A DNA stretch of 64,000 nucleotides from Streptomyces sp. NBC_01235 (GCF_035989285.1 NZ_CP108513.1:186001-250000), one strand, 5' to 3'. Counted from the stretch's first letter, positions 25,583 to 34,230 are shown. Numbers and translations: made by a program. The notes: a model not told the origin generated them from the letters alone.

Positions 25583-26063
25583 CTACCGGCCGGGGCGCAG
25601 GGGTGGGCCGAACAGGGCTTCCGGCAATGCGAGGACGTTGGCGCCGTCCTGGACGGCGTGGTGGGCGAGATGCAGCAGAGCGAACCCGTCGGGCACGTGG
25701 CCGTGCGGCAGAATGATGCGCCGGGCCGGGGCAGTTCGAGCCAGGGCTCTCGCGTGAGGAGCCGTACCGCCGCCTCGAGAGACTCCGGCACGCTGGACAC
25801 TTGCTGCGCGTGGACATGGCGAGTCAGGTCCGGGACGGCAGGCGCCCAATGCGCAGCTCTCTCGTCGCCGGTCAGGACGTGCGTCAGGCAGGGCAGGCCG
25901 GCAAGGTGCGTGCTCATGTGCTCGCGCAGGCCGGCCAGATCGGGCCGGCACCGGTGAGGTGCGGCACCGCTCCGACGGTCGCGTTGGCGTCCGGGTGATC
26001 CGCGAGCCGTTGGGCCTCGAGCAGGACGAGATCGGCTGGGCCGGGATCCGGGAACCGACTCAT
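25583..26063 (-). pseudogene. Wax ester synthase/DGAT-type acyltransferase, N-terminal remnant
   Basis: The reading starts MSRFPDPGPADLVLLEAQRL at 26063 and shifts frame near 25945 to LAGLREHMSTHLAGLPCLTH and LTREPWLELPRP. It shifts again near 25720 to ILPHGHVPDGFALLHLAHHA, followed by VQDGANVLALPEALFG, which carries the catalytic HHxxxDG motif, and stops at 25583. Two frameshifts are needed and the C-terminal two-thirds of the usual ~450 residues are missing. Confidence 0.65.
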
Positions 26064-26342
26064 GTGCGTCACCCCAGGAGGTCGAAGAGCGGTCGGCCGA
26101 CCGCCGCGCCCTCGAAGGGACGGTCACGGCACCGGCGCGCTCTGCTCGATGCGGTCATGCCGAGCACCGCCATGCCCACGGCCCAGCCCGAAGAGCTCCC
26201 CGGCGAGGATGCTCAGCAGCGGTCTTGCGTACATCCCGGATCCGCAACACCGGCTCGCCCGCCGTCACCACTGCCTGCCCCGGGCCCCTTGATGCCGTCA
26301 GCCAGGACAGTCTGCTGCGGCCAGGGCCGGGCGCCTCGTGGG

Positions 26343-26927
26343 TCAGGTTGTGGAGGCTGGACCGGGCGGCAGGTGGACCGTCATGATCAGGCTGCAGGTT
26401 TCGGTGCCGGAACCGCGGTAGGTGTGCGGGGTGTCGCCGGCGAACGTGGCGGTCTGTCCGGCTTCCACGGTGTGTTCGGTGCCGTCGGCGATCAGGGTCA
26501 TCCGGCCGGAGGTGACGCTGAGGGTTTCCACCACTCCGGCCTGGTGGGGGTGGCTGGGGTATTCCTCGCCCGGTTCCAGCCGCCAGCGCCAGACCTCGAC
26601 GGGGGCCGGGCCCGAGGTCGTCAGCATGAGACGGGCCTCCCCGCCTCGTTCTCCGGTCCACAGTGGTGCCACGGTGTCGGCCGCCACGACGCGGACGCGG
26701 CCCTCGGGCGAGCCCTGCATCAGGGCGGACACCGAGATGCCTAGGGTGTCGGCCAGCCGGACCAGGGTGGCCAGGTTGGGGTTGCCCTGGGCCTTCTCCA
26801 GTGCCACCAGGGCTCCCTTGCTGACCTGGGAGCGTCGGCTGAGCTCCTCCAGGGAGAGGCCCGCCCGGGTACGGGCCGCCCGGACGTTGTGCGCGACCGT
26901 CCGCAGGGCTCCGGCTGTCTCGACCAT
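26343..26927 (-). CDS. XRE-family regulator with cupin domain
   Basis: A 194-residue regulator. Residues ~10-68 are an HTH of the XRE type (RAARTRAGLSLEELSRRSQV, ALEKAQGNPNLATL). Residues ~110-185 are a cupin (EPGEEYPSHPHQAGVVETL, TLIADGTEHTVEAGQTATF, DTPHTYRGSG) that would sense a small molecule. The start at ATG 26927 is set by GGAG 7 bases upstream. It is divergent from an EamA-type transporter remnant, PaiB-type and B3/4 genes, a neighbourhood typical for this regulator class, which often controls amino-acid or metabolite export. The shared gap contains three phased repeats. Confidence 0.9.
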   Translation of the reverse strand: MVETAGALRTVAHNVRAARTRAGLSLEELSRRSQVSKGALVALEKAQGNPNLATLVRLADTLGISVSALMQGSPEGRVRVVAADTVAPLWTGERGGEARLMLTTSGPAPVEVWRWRLEPGEEYPSHPHQAGVVETLSVTSGRMTLIADGTEHTVEAGQTATFAGDTPHTYRGSGTETCSLIMTVHLPPGPASTT

Positions 26928-26984
26928 CTGATCTCCATCCTCGCCGCCGACCACCTCGCCACCGACCATCTCAATGCACCGCGC

Positions 26985-27036
26985 GGTCGTTCGGTTGACA
27001 CAGGTTGGTCGTTCCGTTGTACGGTGTGGTCGTTCC
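26985..27036. promoter_or_regulatory. Three phased GGTCGTTC repeats overlapping a promoter
   Basis: GGTCGTTC occurs at 26985-26992, 27007-27014 and 27028-27035, spaced 22 and 21 bases, i.e. two helical turns. The last two extend to TGGTCGTTCC. A plus-strand -35 TTGACA (26995-27000) lies between the first two; the -10 (near 27019-27024) is weak. A regulator, most simply the divergent XRE-cupin protein, could bind cooperatively on one face. Confidence 0.6.
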
Positions 27037-27057
27037 AATGATAGTAAGGGATATGCC

Positions 27058-27477
27058 GTGATCGCTCTGCTGCTGGCCCTCGGCGCGGGCGCCACCATCG
27101 CTCTCCAAGCTCGTCTTCCTGCACCAGGCGCCCGTCCGACAGCGGGGGGCGCCGCTGGTCGTGGGCCGGGCGGTCTCCTCGGCCGTCACCCCGGCCGCGG
27201 CGGGGGCGATGTACCCCAGGCTGGGTTCGGAGCGGCCCGCGTACGCCATGTCCGCAGCCGCGGGGATGCTGGACTCGGTGGCGAACCTGCTGTTCCTGCT
27301 CGCCGCCCGCAGTGGGGACCTCGCCGTCGTCGCCGTGGTCGTCGCCCTCTACCCGGCCGGCACGATCCTGCTCGCCCGCGGCGTGCTCGCCGAATGCAGC
27401 CACCGCGGCCAGCTCATCGGCTGGGCACCGCTGCCGTCGCCGTCAGCCTCCTCGCCCTGACCTGGGCAGCCCCGTAG
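27058..27477 (+). pseudogene. EamA/DMT-family transporter remnant
   Basis: Starts at GTG 27058 (AAGGGA upstream) with VIALLLALGAGATIAL. It then changes frame and reads VSSAVTPAAAGAMYPRLGSE, ANLLFLLAARSGDLAVV and ALYPAGTILLARGVLAE, and ends in a third frame as LGTAAVAVSLLALTWA. The order matches a DMT exporter, but only ~135 codons of ~290 remain; the central helices are deleted. Confidence 0.7.
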
Positions 27478-27511
27478 CCCGCCCCACAGCTGACGACACA
27501 AGGAGACCACC

Positions 27512-28159
27512 ATGTTCATCCAGCCCTGGGACGCCTGCCTCGACAAAGCCGAATGGCAGGCCTGGATCGCCGAGGGCCACGACTTCGGACAGCTGAACGT
27601 CAACGGCCTGCCCGGCCACCCGCCCGTCGCCGTGCCCACCCACTTCACCAGCGACGGAGACCATCTCCTGATCCACCTCGCCCGGCCCAACCCGGTCTGG
27701 AAGGCGATCGAGCACGACCCGAACGTCCTGTTCACGGTCTCAGGCGACTATGCCTTCATCCCTGGCCCCTGGCGTGCCAAGGCCGGCACTCCGCCCGCCG
27801 ACGGCGTCCCCACCAGCTACTACACGGCCGTCCAGTTCACCTGCCGCGCGCATGTCGTCGACGACCCCGAGGCCAAGGCAGAGCTGCTGCGCCGCCAGCT
27901 CGCCCACTTCCAGCCCGACGGCGATCACGCCCCCGTCGCCGTCGACCAGCCGCCCTACGGCCGGATGCTGCCCGGCATTCGCGGCCTGCGCCTGGAGGTC
28001 GCCGAGGTCATGGCCAAGTTCAAGTACGACGACCACAAGCCCGTCGAACACCGCACCGCCGTCGCCGACCGCCTCACCGCACGCGGCCAGGGCCTCGACG
28101 TGCCCACCGCACACCAGCAGCGGCGCCGCCTGGACCGCATCGGCCCCTGGCAGCCCTGA
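27512..28159 (+). CDS. PaiB-type FMN-binding protein
   Basis: A 215-residue protein of the PaiB/transcriptional-repressor-like split-barrel family. It opens MFIQPWDACLDKAEWQAWIA; the flavin-binding barrel includes LPVNGL-like LNVNGLPGHPPVAVPTHFT, HLLIHLARPNPVWKAI and DYAFIPGPWR. The C-terminal helix carries GIRGLRLEVAEVMAKFK, which is diagnostic. PaiB of Bacillus was described as a negative regulator of sporulation and proteases; most relatives are uncharacterised flavoproteins. AAGGAGA precedes the ATG. It is followed by a B3/4 gene after 48 bases, likely one operon with the decayed exporter upstream. Confidence 0.88.
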   Translation: MFIQPWDACLDKAEWQAWIAEGHDFGQLNVNGLPGHPPVAVPTHFTSDGDHLLIHLARPNPVWKAIEHDPNVLFTVSGDYAFIPGPWRAKAGTPPADGVPTSYYTAVQFTCRAHVVDDPEAKAELLRRQLAHFQPDGDHAPVAVDQPPYGRMLPGIRGLRLEVAEVMAKFKYDDHKPVEHRTAVADRLTARGQGLDVPTAHQQRRRLDRIGPWQP

Positions 28160-28207
28160 CCCCGCCACCGCCCCAGCCCCCGCCCGCAGGAAACGGAAAA
28201 CCCGCCC

Positions 28208-28915
28208 ATGCCCGCCTTCCGCATCGCCCCCGCCGTCGCAGACGCCTTCCCCGACACCCTCATCGCCGTGATCACCGCCACCGGCCTGCGCGGCCGTGAC
28301 CCCTGGCCCCACACCACCGCCGCCCTGGAGGACCTGGAGCAACAGCTCGCCGACGGCGCCTGGCACCCCGCCGACGAGACCGACCCCCGCATCGAGGCCT
28401 GGCACACCGCCTACCGCTCCTTCGGCACCAACCCGCGCCGCATCCGCCCCAGCGTCGACGCGCTCGGCCGCCGCCTCGCCAAGAAGGGAAGCCTGCCGCG
28501 CATCAACCCGGCCGTCGACTCCTACAACGCCGTCTCCGTCCGCCACGGCCTGCCGGCCGGCGCCTTCGACCTGGACCAGGTCACCGGCGACGTCGACATC
28601 CGCCATGCGGACGGCACCGAGTCCTTCACCCCGCTCGGCGAACCCGACACCGTCGAGAACCCCAAGCCCGGCGAGATCATCTACACGGACTCCGCCGGCG
28701 TCCTGACCCGCCACTGGAACCACCGCGACGCCCACCGCACCCGCGTGACCGAGGACTCCACGCACGTCGCCTTCGTCCTCGAAACCCTCCATGCCACCCG
28801 CGACGGCAACCTCCTCAAGGTCGCCGCGGAGGAACTCCAGGGCCTGCTCGCCCCGCATGCCGACGAGACCGGCGTGCACTACCTCAGCCCGGCACAGCCC
28901 GAGGCCACCGCCTGA
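28208..28915 (+). CDS. B3/B4 tRNA-binding-domain protein
   Basis: A 235-residue stand-alone B3/4 domain, related to the editing module of phenylalanyl-tRNA synthetase beta. It contains RIEAWHTAYRSFGTNPRRIR and PRINPAVDSYNAVSVRHGLP, then the acidic middle and LTRHWNHRDAHRTRV. Such proteins may hydrolyse mischarged tRNA or act in metabolite sensing; the function of the solo form is not settled. It follows the PaiB-type gene in a likely operon. Confidence 0.85.
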   Translation: MPAFRIAPAVADAFPDTLIAVITATGLRGRDPWPHTTAALEDLEQQLADGAWHPADETDPRIEAWHTAYRSFGTNPRRIRPSVDALGRRLAKKGSLPRINPAVDSYNAVSVRHGLPAGAFDLDQVTGDVDIRHADGTESFTPLGEPDTVENPKPGEIIYTDSAGVLTRHWNHRDAHRTRVTEDSTHVAFVLETLHATRDGNLLKVAAEELQGLLAPHADETGVHYLSPAQPEATA

Positions 28916-29139
28916 GACCGCCACCCGACCGGGCCCGCCATCGGTGTCACGCCACGAAAGCCCTGCCGCGCCCGCGAACTCCTCCGGGCAGGTGACAGCA
29001 CAAGCTCGGAGGACAAGCATGGCTTTGGGGGACATCGGTACACCCATGGGCGGGCGCCGGCAGGCAGGACACGCGGTGACCCGCTGCCGTCGCTGCAGGC
29101 GTGGGCTCCGGCGAAGGCCCCGGCGCCGGCCGGGCATTC

Positions 29140-29262
29140 GGCGTGGAAGAGGTACAGGCTCATCCACATGACGTGCAGGGCGGCGATGACGCCGACGATG
29201 CCCGTGATGCACAGCCGCTCGGCGCGGGTCCACCGCCCGGCGGTGATGGTCGTCGTGGTCAC
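29140..29262 (-). pseudogene. Possible N-terminal fragment of a membrane transporter
   Basis: From ATG 29262 the minus strand reads MTTTTITAGRWTRAERLCIT followed by a helix GIVGVIAALHVMWMSLYLF. The pattern recalls the first helix of HoxN/NixA nickel transporters (basic N-terminus, ALH motif), but after ~40 codons it degenerates. The rest of the 387-base gap 28916-29302 holds nothing else. Confidence 0.3.
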
Positions 29263-29302
29263 GGCACTCCCTGCACTGCGCCGCCAGGGAAACCCCCATG
29301 AC

Positions 29303-30076
29303 CTATCGCACTCCGGCCGAAGGATGCCAGCCCAGCCTGCGGGACACGGCCAGGCCGGATGCGATGACCGCCGGCCGTACCGCCCGTAGGTCGACCGACC
29401 CGGCGCTCACGACGACCGACAGGGCCGCGACGACCTCGCCCTCGGCGTTCAGAACACGGGTGGCCACCGAGTCGACCCCCGGTGTCGTTTCCTGACGGAC
29501 GACGGCCACGCCGCTCTCGCGGCACTCGGCCAGCACGGCTCGCAGCCGCGCGGGATCGGTGACGGTGCGCTCGGTGTGTGCCGGCAGGCCCTGCGCGATG
29601 ACCAGCTCCACCAGCTCGGCGCCGGCGTGGGCGAGCAGCACCTTGCCCACTCCGGAACTGTGCAGCGGCAGCCTCCCACCGAGCCTGGAGACGACATCCA
29701 CCGCGTTGCCCGCCGACAGCCGTTCGACCAGCACCGCTTCGGTGCCCTCCAGCACCGCCAGCTGGACGTGCTGGCGCAGCGCGGTGTGCAGGTCGTCCAT
29801 GAACGGCAGCGCGGCGGTGCGCAACGGAACACTCAGCGGCGCCAGCGTGCCCAGCCGCCACAGCCGGATGCCCACAGTGAACGCGCCGTCCTGTGCCCGC
29901 TCCAGCGCCCCGGCCCCGACGAGTTCCAGTGCCAGCCGGCGCACCGTGGCATGGGGCAGCCCGGTCTCGCGGGTCAGGTCGGCGAGGGTGAGCCGGGACC
30001 GGCCGGGCCGGAACGCGAAGAGCACCTCGAACAGCCGCGAACCCACGCTCCGGCCGGGCTGACTCGTACGCGGCAT
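29303..30076 (-). CDS. IclR-family transcriptional regulator
   Basis: A 257-residue regulator. Residues ~10-75 are a winged helix (SVGSRLFEVLFAFRPGRSRL, TLADLTRETGLPHATVRRLA). Residues ~80-250 are the IclR effector domain (VLVERLSAGNAVDVVSRLGG, LPLHSSGVGKVLLAHA, GVAVVRQETTPGVDSVATRV). The start ATG 30076 gives MPRTSQPGRSVG; the frame is open further upstream without support. It is divergent from an FAD aromatic hydroxylase gene 136 bases away, which it probably controls in response to an aromatic acid. Confidence 0.9.
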   Translation of the reverse strand: MPRTSQPGRSVGSRLFEVLFAFRPGRSRLTLADLTRETGLPHATVRRLALELVGAGALERAQDGAFTVGIRLWRLGTLAPLSVPLRTAALPFMDDLHTALRQHVQLAVLEGTEAVLVERLSAGNAVDVVSRLGGRLPLHSSGVGKVLLAHAGAELVELVIAQGLPAHTERTVTDPARLRAVLAECRESGVAVVRQETTPGVDSVATRVLNAEGEVVAALSVVVSAGSVDLRAVRPAVIASGLAVSRRLGWHPSAGVR

Positions 30077-30212
30077 CAGCTGTCCACCCCCCGCGCAGGG
30101 GGCCAAAAGAGGACGTCCATTGAATGAACATAGCTGTTCTCGGCGGCGCCGGGCGCCCGTGAGGATCGAGGTGTCACCAGGACCTTCGCCCTCGAAGAAG
30201 AGGAGTGCCTCC

Positions 30213-31406
30213 ATGCCCGCTCTTGTGCACGGCCCGCGGATCGCCATCATCGGCGGCGGCATCGGCGGTCTGGCCGCCGCCGCCTTCCTGCACCGTGCGG
30301 GCCTGACCGCCACCGTCTACGAGCAGGCGCCCGCGCTGACCGAGGTCGGCGCCGGGCTGGTCGTGGCGCCCAACGCCGTACGGCTGCTGCGTCGCCTCGG
30401 CGTCATGGAACGGTTCCTGCACCGGGCCGTGCCGCTGGACTGGGGATGGGAGTTCCGCCGCTGGACGGACGGAAGCGTGCTGTCGGTGGAGAAGCTCAGC
30501 GACACATGCGAGCGGCTCTACGGTGAACGCACCTACACCACTCACCGAGCCGATCTGCTCGACATCGTCAAGGCGGCCGTGCCCGGCGACTGGATCCGCC
30601 TGGGCGCCCGATGCACCGCCGTCGACCCACGCCCGGACGGCGCGCTGCTGCGCTTCGCCGATGGCAGCCGGGCCGCGGCCGACGTCGTCATCGGCGCCGA
30701 CGGCGTGCATTCCGTCGTCCGCGGCACGGTGGCCGAACCCGCACCGCCGGGGTACTCCGGCTTGTGCGCCTTCCGCACCGTCGTGCCCGCCGAGGCCGCG
30801 CCCGACTTCGCGCGTCGACGCGCCCAGACCCTGTGGCTCGGACCCGGACGGCACTTCGTTCACTACCCGATCGCCGGCGGGGAGGCCGTCAACGTCTTCG
30901 CCGCCGCCCCTGCCGGGGACTACACCGACGAGTCCTGGAGTGCGAAAGCAACGGTCGAGGAGGTCCACGCCGAGTTCGCCGGCTGGGACCCGCGAGTGAC
31001 GGACCTCATCGCCGCCGGCGGCGACCCAGGCCGCTGGGCGCTGCTGGAGCGGGCGCCTCTGCGGCGCTGGAGCCACGGCCGGATCACGCTTCTCGGTGAC
31101 GCCGCCCACCCCATGTTCCCCTTCTTCGCCCAGGGCGCGGCCCAGTCCATGGAGGACGCCGCCGTACTGGCCCGCTGCCTCGCCGCCACCGCCGACGATC
31201 CCGAACAGGCCCTGAAGCACTACGAGTCGGCACGCATCGAACGCACCTCCCGCCTGCAGCAAATCAGTCACGGCCGCCGCGACATCAACCACCTGCCCGA
31301 CGGCCCCGACCAACAGGCCCGTGACGCCGCCCTCGCCGGGTCCGACCCCCTGGTGGGCAACGGCTGGATCTACGGCTACGACGCCGAGGAGACAGCCCTT
31401 TCGTGA
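30213..31406 (+). CDS. FAD-dependent aromatic hydroxylase (salicylate / 3-hydroxybenzoate hydroxylase type)
   Basis: A 397-residue group A flavoprotein monooxygenase. The dinucleotide motif IAIIGGGIGGLAAAAFL is at the N-terminus, the DG motif reads VIGADGVHSVVR (~165) and the GD motif RITLLGDAAHPM (~290), so FAD and NAD(P)H sites are complete. AGGAG lies 8 bases before ATG 30213. The best guess is hydroxylation of a benzoate derivative such as 3-hydroxybenzoate to gentisate, because a mycothiol-dependent maleylpyruvate isomerase remnant lies 2 kb away; salicylate hydroxylase is an alternative. A short frame overlaps its stop by 4 bases. Confidence 0.88.
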   Translation: MPALVHGPRIAIIGGGIGGLAAAAFLHRAGLTATVYEQAPALTEVGAGLVVAPNAVRLLRRLGVMERFLHRAVPLDWGWEFRRWTDGSVLSVEKLSDTCERLYGERTYTTHRADLLDIVKAAVPGDWIRLGARCTAVDPRPDGALLRFADGSRAAADVVIGADGVHSVVRGTVAEPAPPGYSGLCAFRTVVPAEAAPDFARRRAQTLWLGPGRHFVHYPIAGGEAVNVFAAAPAGDYTDESWSAKATVEEVHAEFAGWDPRVTDLIAAGGDPGRWALLERAPLRRWSHGRITLLGDAAHPMFPFFAQGAAQSMEDAAVLARCLAATADDPEQALKHYESARIERTSRLQQISHGRRDINHLPDGPDQQARDAALAGSDPLVGNGWIYGYDAEETALS

Positions 31407-31648
31407 CCAGAGACGCCGACAGCCCAAGGAGTCGGACCGTGGCCACGGACCGGCAGCGTCACGTCGAGGACGAACTCAGCCAAGCCGCGCTCGCCTCAGC
31501 CGCCCCGCGGCAGCGTGCCCTGCGCCGCGCGGCACGCGCGGTCATGCGCTCCTTGGAGGACCATACGGTCGTTCAGCCGGCGTCGCCGGCCATCACCAGG
31601 CCGTGGACGTCGAGAGGATCACCGGGCCGCGGCCGGTCGCGAACATGA
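31403..31648 (+). CDS. Translationally coupled small ORF, unrecognised, probably a remnant
   Basis: GTG at 31403 overlaps the hydroxylase stop (GTGA), the usual sign of an operon partner. The 81 codons start MTRDADSPRSRTVATDRQRH and include DELSQAALASAAPRQRALR, then drift. A second frame ends with ITGPRPVANMTQVAGGASR, suggesting a frameshifted gene. I cannot name it. It is likely the stump of the next catabolic gene. Confidence 0.35.
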   Translation: MTRDADSPRSRTVATDRQRHVEDELSQAALASAAPRQRALRRAARAVMRSLEDHTVVQPASPAITRPWTSRGSPGRGRSRT

Positions 31649-31704
31649 CGCAGGTGGCCGGCGGCGCCTCCCGCTGCACGCCACCGGCGTGGAAAAAGTG
31701 ATCC

Positions 31705-32664
31705 TCAGCAGTCGATGGTGACCCCGGGCCCGGCGATCCGGGACACACAGGCACACATCTGACGGCCCTCGGCCCGCTGCCTTGGGGACAGGAACACGTC
31801 GCGGTGGTCGACGGGCCCGTCGCTGTCCAGGATCCGGACGCGGCACAGCCCGCACTCGCCGCGCAGGCAGTCGTACATGATCTCGACACCCGCCGCCTGC
31901 AAAGCGTCCAGCATGCTGGTGCCGACCGGGACCTCGACCGTCACGCCGTGGCTCGGCACGGCGACCCGGTACGGACGGGCGGGATGGTCGCCGCTCGTGC
32001 CGAAGGTCTCGAACCGCAGGTCCGCGGGCGATCGCCCCTCCTGCTGCCCGGCCTGGCGGACGTCCCTGAGGAGTGCCATGGGACCGCAGACGTAGAGCAC
32101 GCCGTCCCTTGGAACGCCGGCGACCACCTCGGCGGTGCTCAGGCGCCCTCCGCGTGCGGATTCGGCCAGGGTCACCAGGCCGGGGTGGGCGGCCTCCAAC
32201 TCCCGCATGAACGCCATGTGTTCGCGGGACCGGCCCGCGTAGAGGATCCGGTGATCGCTGCCTCGGGCGCGCAGGGCCCGGGCGAGTCCGAGGACGGGGG
32301 TGATACCGATTCCGGCGGCGAGCAGCACACTGGGGGCCGATCCCGGATTGAGCGGGAACTCGTCGACAGGGCCCGCGACTTGGACCTCGTCGCCCGGTGT
32401 CAGCGAGTGCATCCACACCGATCCGCCCCGGCCGTCCCGCTGCCGCCGTACCGCGATGCGCAACAGGCCGTCGTCGTGGCCGAGATCGACGAGGGAGTAC
32501 GACCGGGTGTCGGTGCCGTCCGGAAGGCGCACGGTGACGTCGAGGTGGCTGCCGGGCGGTGGCTCGGGGGCCGGGTTCGGCAGGCGGAGCGTGATCAGGG
32601 CGATGTCCGGTGCGACGTCGTCGCGGGCTTCGACGGTCGCCACGTGCTTCGTGCCGCCGCTCAT
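31705..32664 (-). CDS. Oxidoreductase component of a Rieske oxygenase (VanB/phthalate dioxygenase reductase type)
   Basis: A 319-residue flavin/iron-sulphur reductase. Residues ~5-105 are the FMN domain (RSYSLVDLGHDDGLLRIAV). Residues ~110-225 bind NAD(H) (LLAAGIGITPVLGLARAL, VLYVCGPMALLRDV). Residues ~235-319 are a plant-type [2Fe-2S] ferredoxin with the cysteine cluster CLRGECGLCRVRIL and a later CAC. It passes electrons from NADH to a terminal oxygenase. Its ATG overlaps the stop of the oxygenase reading (ATGA), but that oxygenase has lost its Rieske half, so the reductase is an orphan. Confidence 0.9.
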   Translation of the reverse strand: MSGGTKHVATVEARDDVAPDIALITLRLPNPAPEPPPGSHLDVTVRLPDGTDTRSYSLVDLGHDDGLLRIAVRRQRDGRGGSVWMHSLTPGDEVQVAGPVDEFPLNPGSAPSVLLAAGIGITPVLGLARALRARGSDHRILYAGRSREHMAFMRELEAAHPGLVTLAESARGGRLSTAEVVAGVPRDGVLYVCGPMALLRDVRQAGQQEGRSPADLRFETFGTSGDHPARPYRVAVPSHGVTVEVPVGTSMLDALQAAGVEIMYDCLRGECGLCRVRILDSDGPVDHRDVFLSPRQRAEGRQMCACVSRIAGPGVTIDC

Positions 32665-32984
32665 GCCGTCCGCCGTGTCGACGCGGCGACGGACGCGAGG
32701 GCGGTGGGGTGGGCGCGTTCGCGGCCCTGCTCGGCGGCGGCCTTGGCGTCGATGATGCGCCGCGCCCACATGCCGCCGATGTCGATGTTGAGGTTGTAGA
32801 ACTCGTGGTCGGGGTTGGCCTCGATGGCTCGCTGCTGCGCGTTGAGCATGTCGGAGTCCTGGCCGAAGACGCGGGAGACGTTCTGCCGCAGGAGGTTGGT
32901 GAGCCCCTGGTCGCCGAGGTGGTAGTTGCGGGTGAACGCCCAGAAGGACTTCGACAAGTCCGTGTGGGTGCGCTGGGACGGCAT
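32661..32984 (-). pseudogene. Rieske oxygenase alpha subunit, C-terminal stump
   Basis: About 107 codons matching the C-terminus of VanA-like oxygenases: HTDLSKSFWAFTRNYHL, VSRVFGQDSDMLNAQQRAIE and NIDIGGMWARRIIDAKAAAE. The Rieske [2Fe-2S] domain and the mononuclear iron site are gone; an ATG at 32984 is fortuitous or residual. The break is a few bases from the 5' break of the maleylpyruvate isomerase remnant on the opposite strand. Confidence 0.8.
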
Positions 32985-32989
32985 GTCAC

Positions 32990-33527
32990 CGGTTGAGCGG
33001 GCCGAAGGCTTCGTGGCGGCCAACGGCGCGCTGGTCAGCCGCTATGAGGGTCTCGAAGCGCGCAGACGCGCAAGGAACTGAAGGTCAACCTCGGTTTCCT
33101 GCCCGTGGCGGTCGATGTCGCCGCGGTGGCCGGCGTGCGGCTCACGGAGTTCGCCCACCACACCTGGGACGTGGAGGTCGCCTTCGATCACGAGGCGCCC
33201 CTGCTCTCCGCTGTGAGCGGACTGCTCCTCGACCAGGCCGGCCCATTCCTGGACTTCCTCGGCAGGGCCGATGCCCTGGACGCCCGCCCGGTCCGCATAG
33301 CCGTCCGCACCACCGCACCCGAGCGCACCTTCGGACTGGAGGTGGGGGACGCAATCACGCTCACCGATGACCCGGACCGGCCCGACGCCGTCCTGAACGC
33401 ACCGGCCGAGTGGTGGCTGCGCCTCACCACCGGGCGCCACGCGCCCGCCCACACGCCGAGTGAGGTGTCTCTGGCGAGCGCCTCCCTCACCGTCGACGAC
33501 CTGCGACGGGTCTTCCCCGGCTTCTAG
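32990..33527 (+). pseudogene. Mycothiol-dependent maleylpyruvate isomerase family remnant
   Basis: From about 32990 the plus strand reads EGFVAANGALVSRYEGLEAR, shifts frame near 33065, and continues through VRLTEFAHHTWDVEVAF, LLLDQAGPFLDFLGRAD, PAEWWLRLTTGRHAPAHTP and VDDLRRVFPGF to the stop at 33527. The N-terminal ~70 residues carrying part of the metal site are lost. The family isomerises maleylpyruvate in the gentisate pathway using mycothiol, or belongs to the wider DinB-like MDMPI group. Confidence 0.75.
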
Positions 33528-33925
33528 CCGGCACCGAGCGGCACCGCAGAGAGCGTGCGGCCGCCGGGCCCTTGATGGACTTCGGCAACGGCCGCGACGA
33601 TGGACAGGCCCAGCCCGCTGCCGCCGCCGGCCCGGCTGCGGCTCCTGTCCGCCCGGTAGAAGGGTCGAAGACATGGGCAACGGCGTCCGAGAGAACGCCC
33701 GGCACTTCGTCCTGAACCCCCAGAACGGTCACGCCGGGCTCGATGTGGTACTCCAGCCGCGTTCGGGTGCGGCCGCGAGCGCGTCGCGGCAGGACTCGTC
33801 GACGATCCTGCTGAGGTCGACGGCTTCCAGGTCCGTCGGGTCCTCCTCATCGAAGCGGGCGAGCACGAGGATCGCCTCGACGAGCCGGGGCACGCGGTGG
33901 ACCTCGCACCGGAGTGTCCCTCGAG
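33524..33925 (-). pseudogene. Sensor histidine kinase remnant
   Basis: The minus strand contains the end of the dimerisation helix (RLVEAILVLARFDEEDPTDL, EAVDLSRIVDESCRDAL) and, in another frame, the G2 box region FYRADRSRSRAGGGSGLGLS followed by IVAAVAEVHQG. The phospho-accepting His and the N/G1 boxes are missing. Its stop overlaps the isomerase remnant's stop. Confidence 0.7.
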
Positions 33926-33996
33926 ATGACCGGCACACCGCACCGTGCCGAAACACAACGGCTCGGTACGGTGCGGTAGTTCACGCAGTCAGGTTG

Positions 33997-34230
33997 TCAG
34001 GCGTTGAAGCGGTACGACCCCGCCCGGGCCCGGTAGGTGCGGGCGACGTCGACGGTCAGGACGTTCGCGTCGCGGGTGAGGTCGGGGGCTTGCCCGAGGA
34101 CCGCCTCGAGGTTCATCACCTCCAGGTAGCCGAGGCCGGCGCCCACCTGGGGCGGACGACCTCGGCAGATCCAGACGTCGTAGGCCGTCAGCCACGGCAC
34201 GTGCACGCCGCTCGAAGCGGGCACCGCCAC
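33997..34230 (-). CDS. Unrecognised 77-residue protein, possibly an N-terminally truncated gene
   Basis: GTG at 34230 opens MAVPASSGVHVPWLTAYDVW, then ICRGRPPQVGAGLGYLEVMN and VLGQAPDLTRDANVLTVDVA, ending YRARAGSYRFNA. Codon use is fully protein-like. The abrupt start suggests the 5' part of a longer gene was lost. It is downstream of and codirectional with the EthD gene, 46 bases away, and may be the tail of the aromatic operon. I do not know the family. Confidence 0.45.
   Translation of the reverse strand: MAVPASSGVHVPWLTAYDVWICRGRPPQVGAGLGYLEVMNLEAVLGQAPDLTRDANVLTVDVARTYRARAGSYRFNA

Noticed and set aside
24392..26063. Terpene biosynthetic cluster
   Set aside because: No cyclase, P450 or UbiA gene adjoins the prenyl synthase; the neighbour is a broken acyltransferase.
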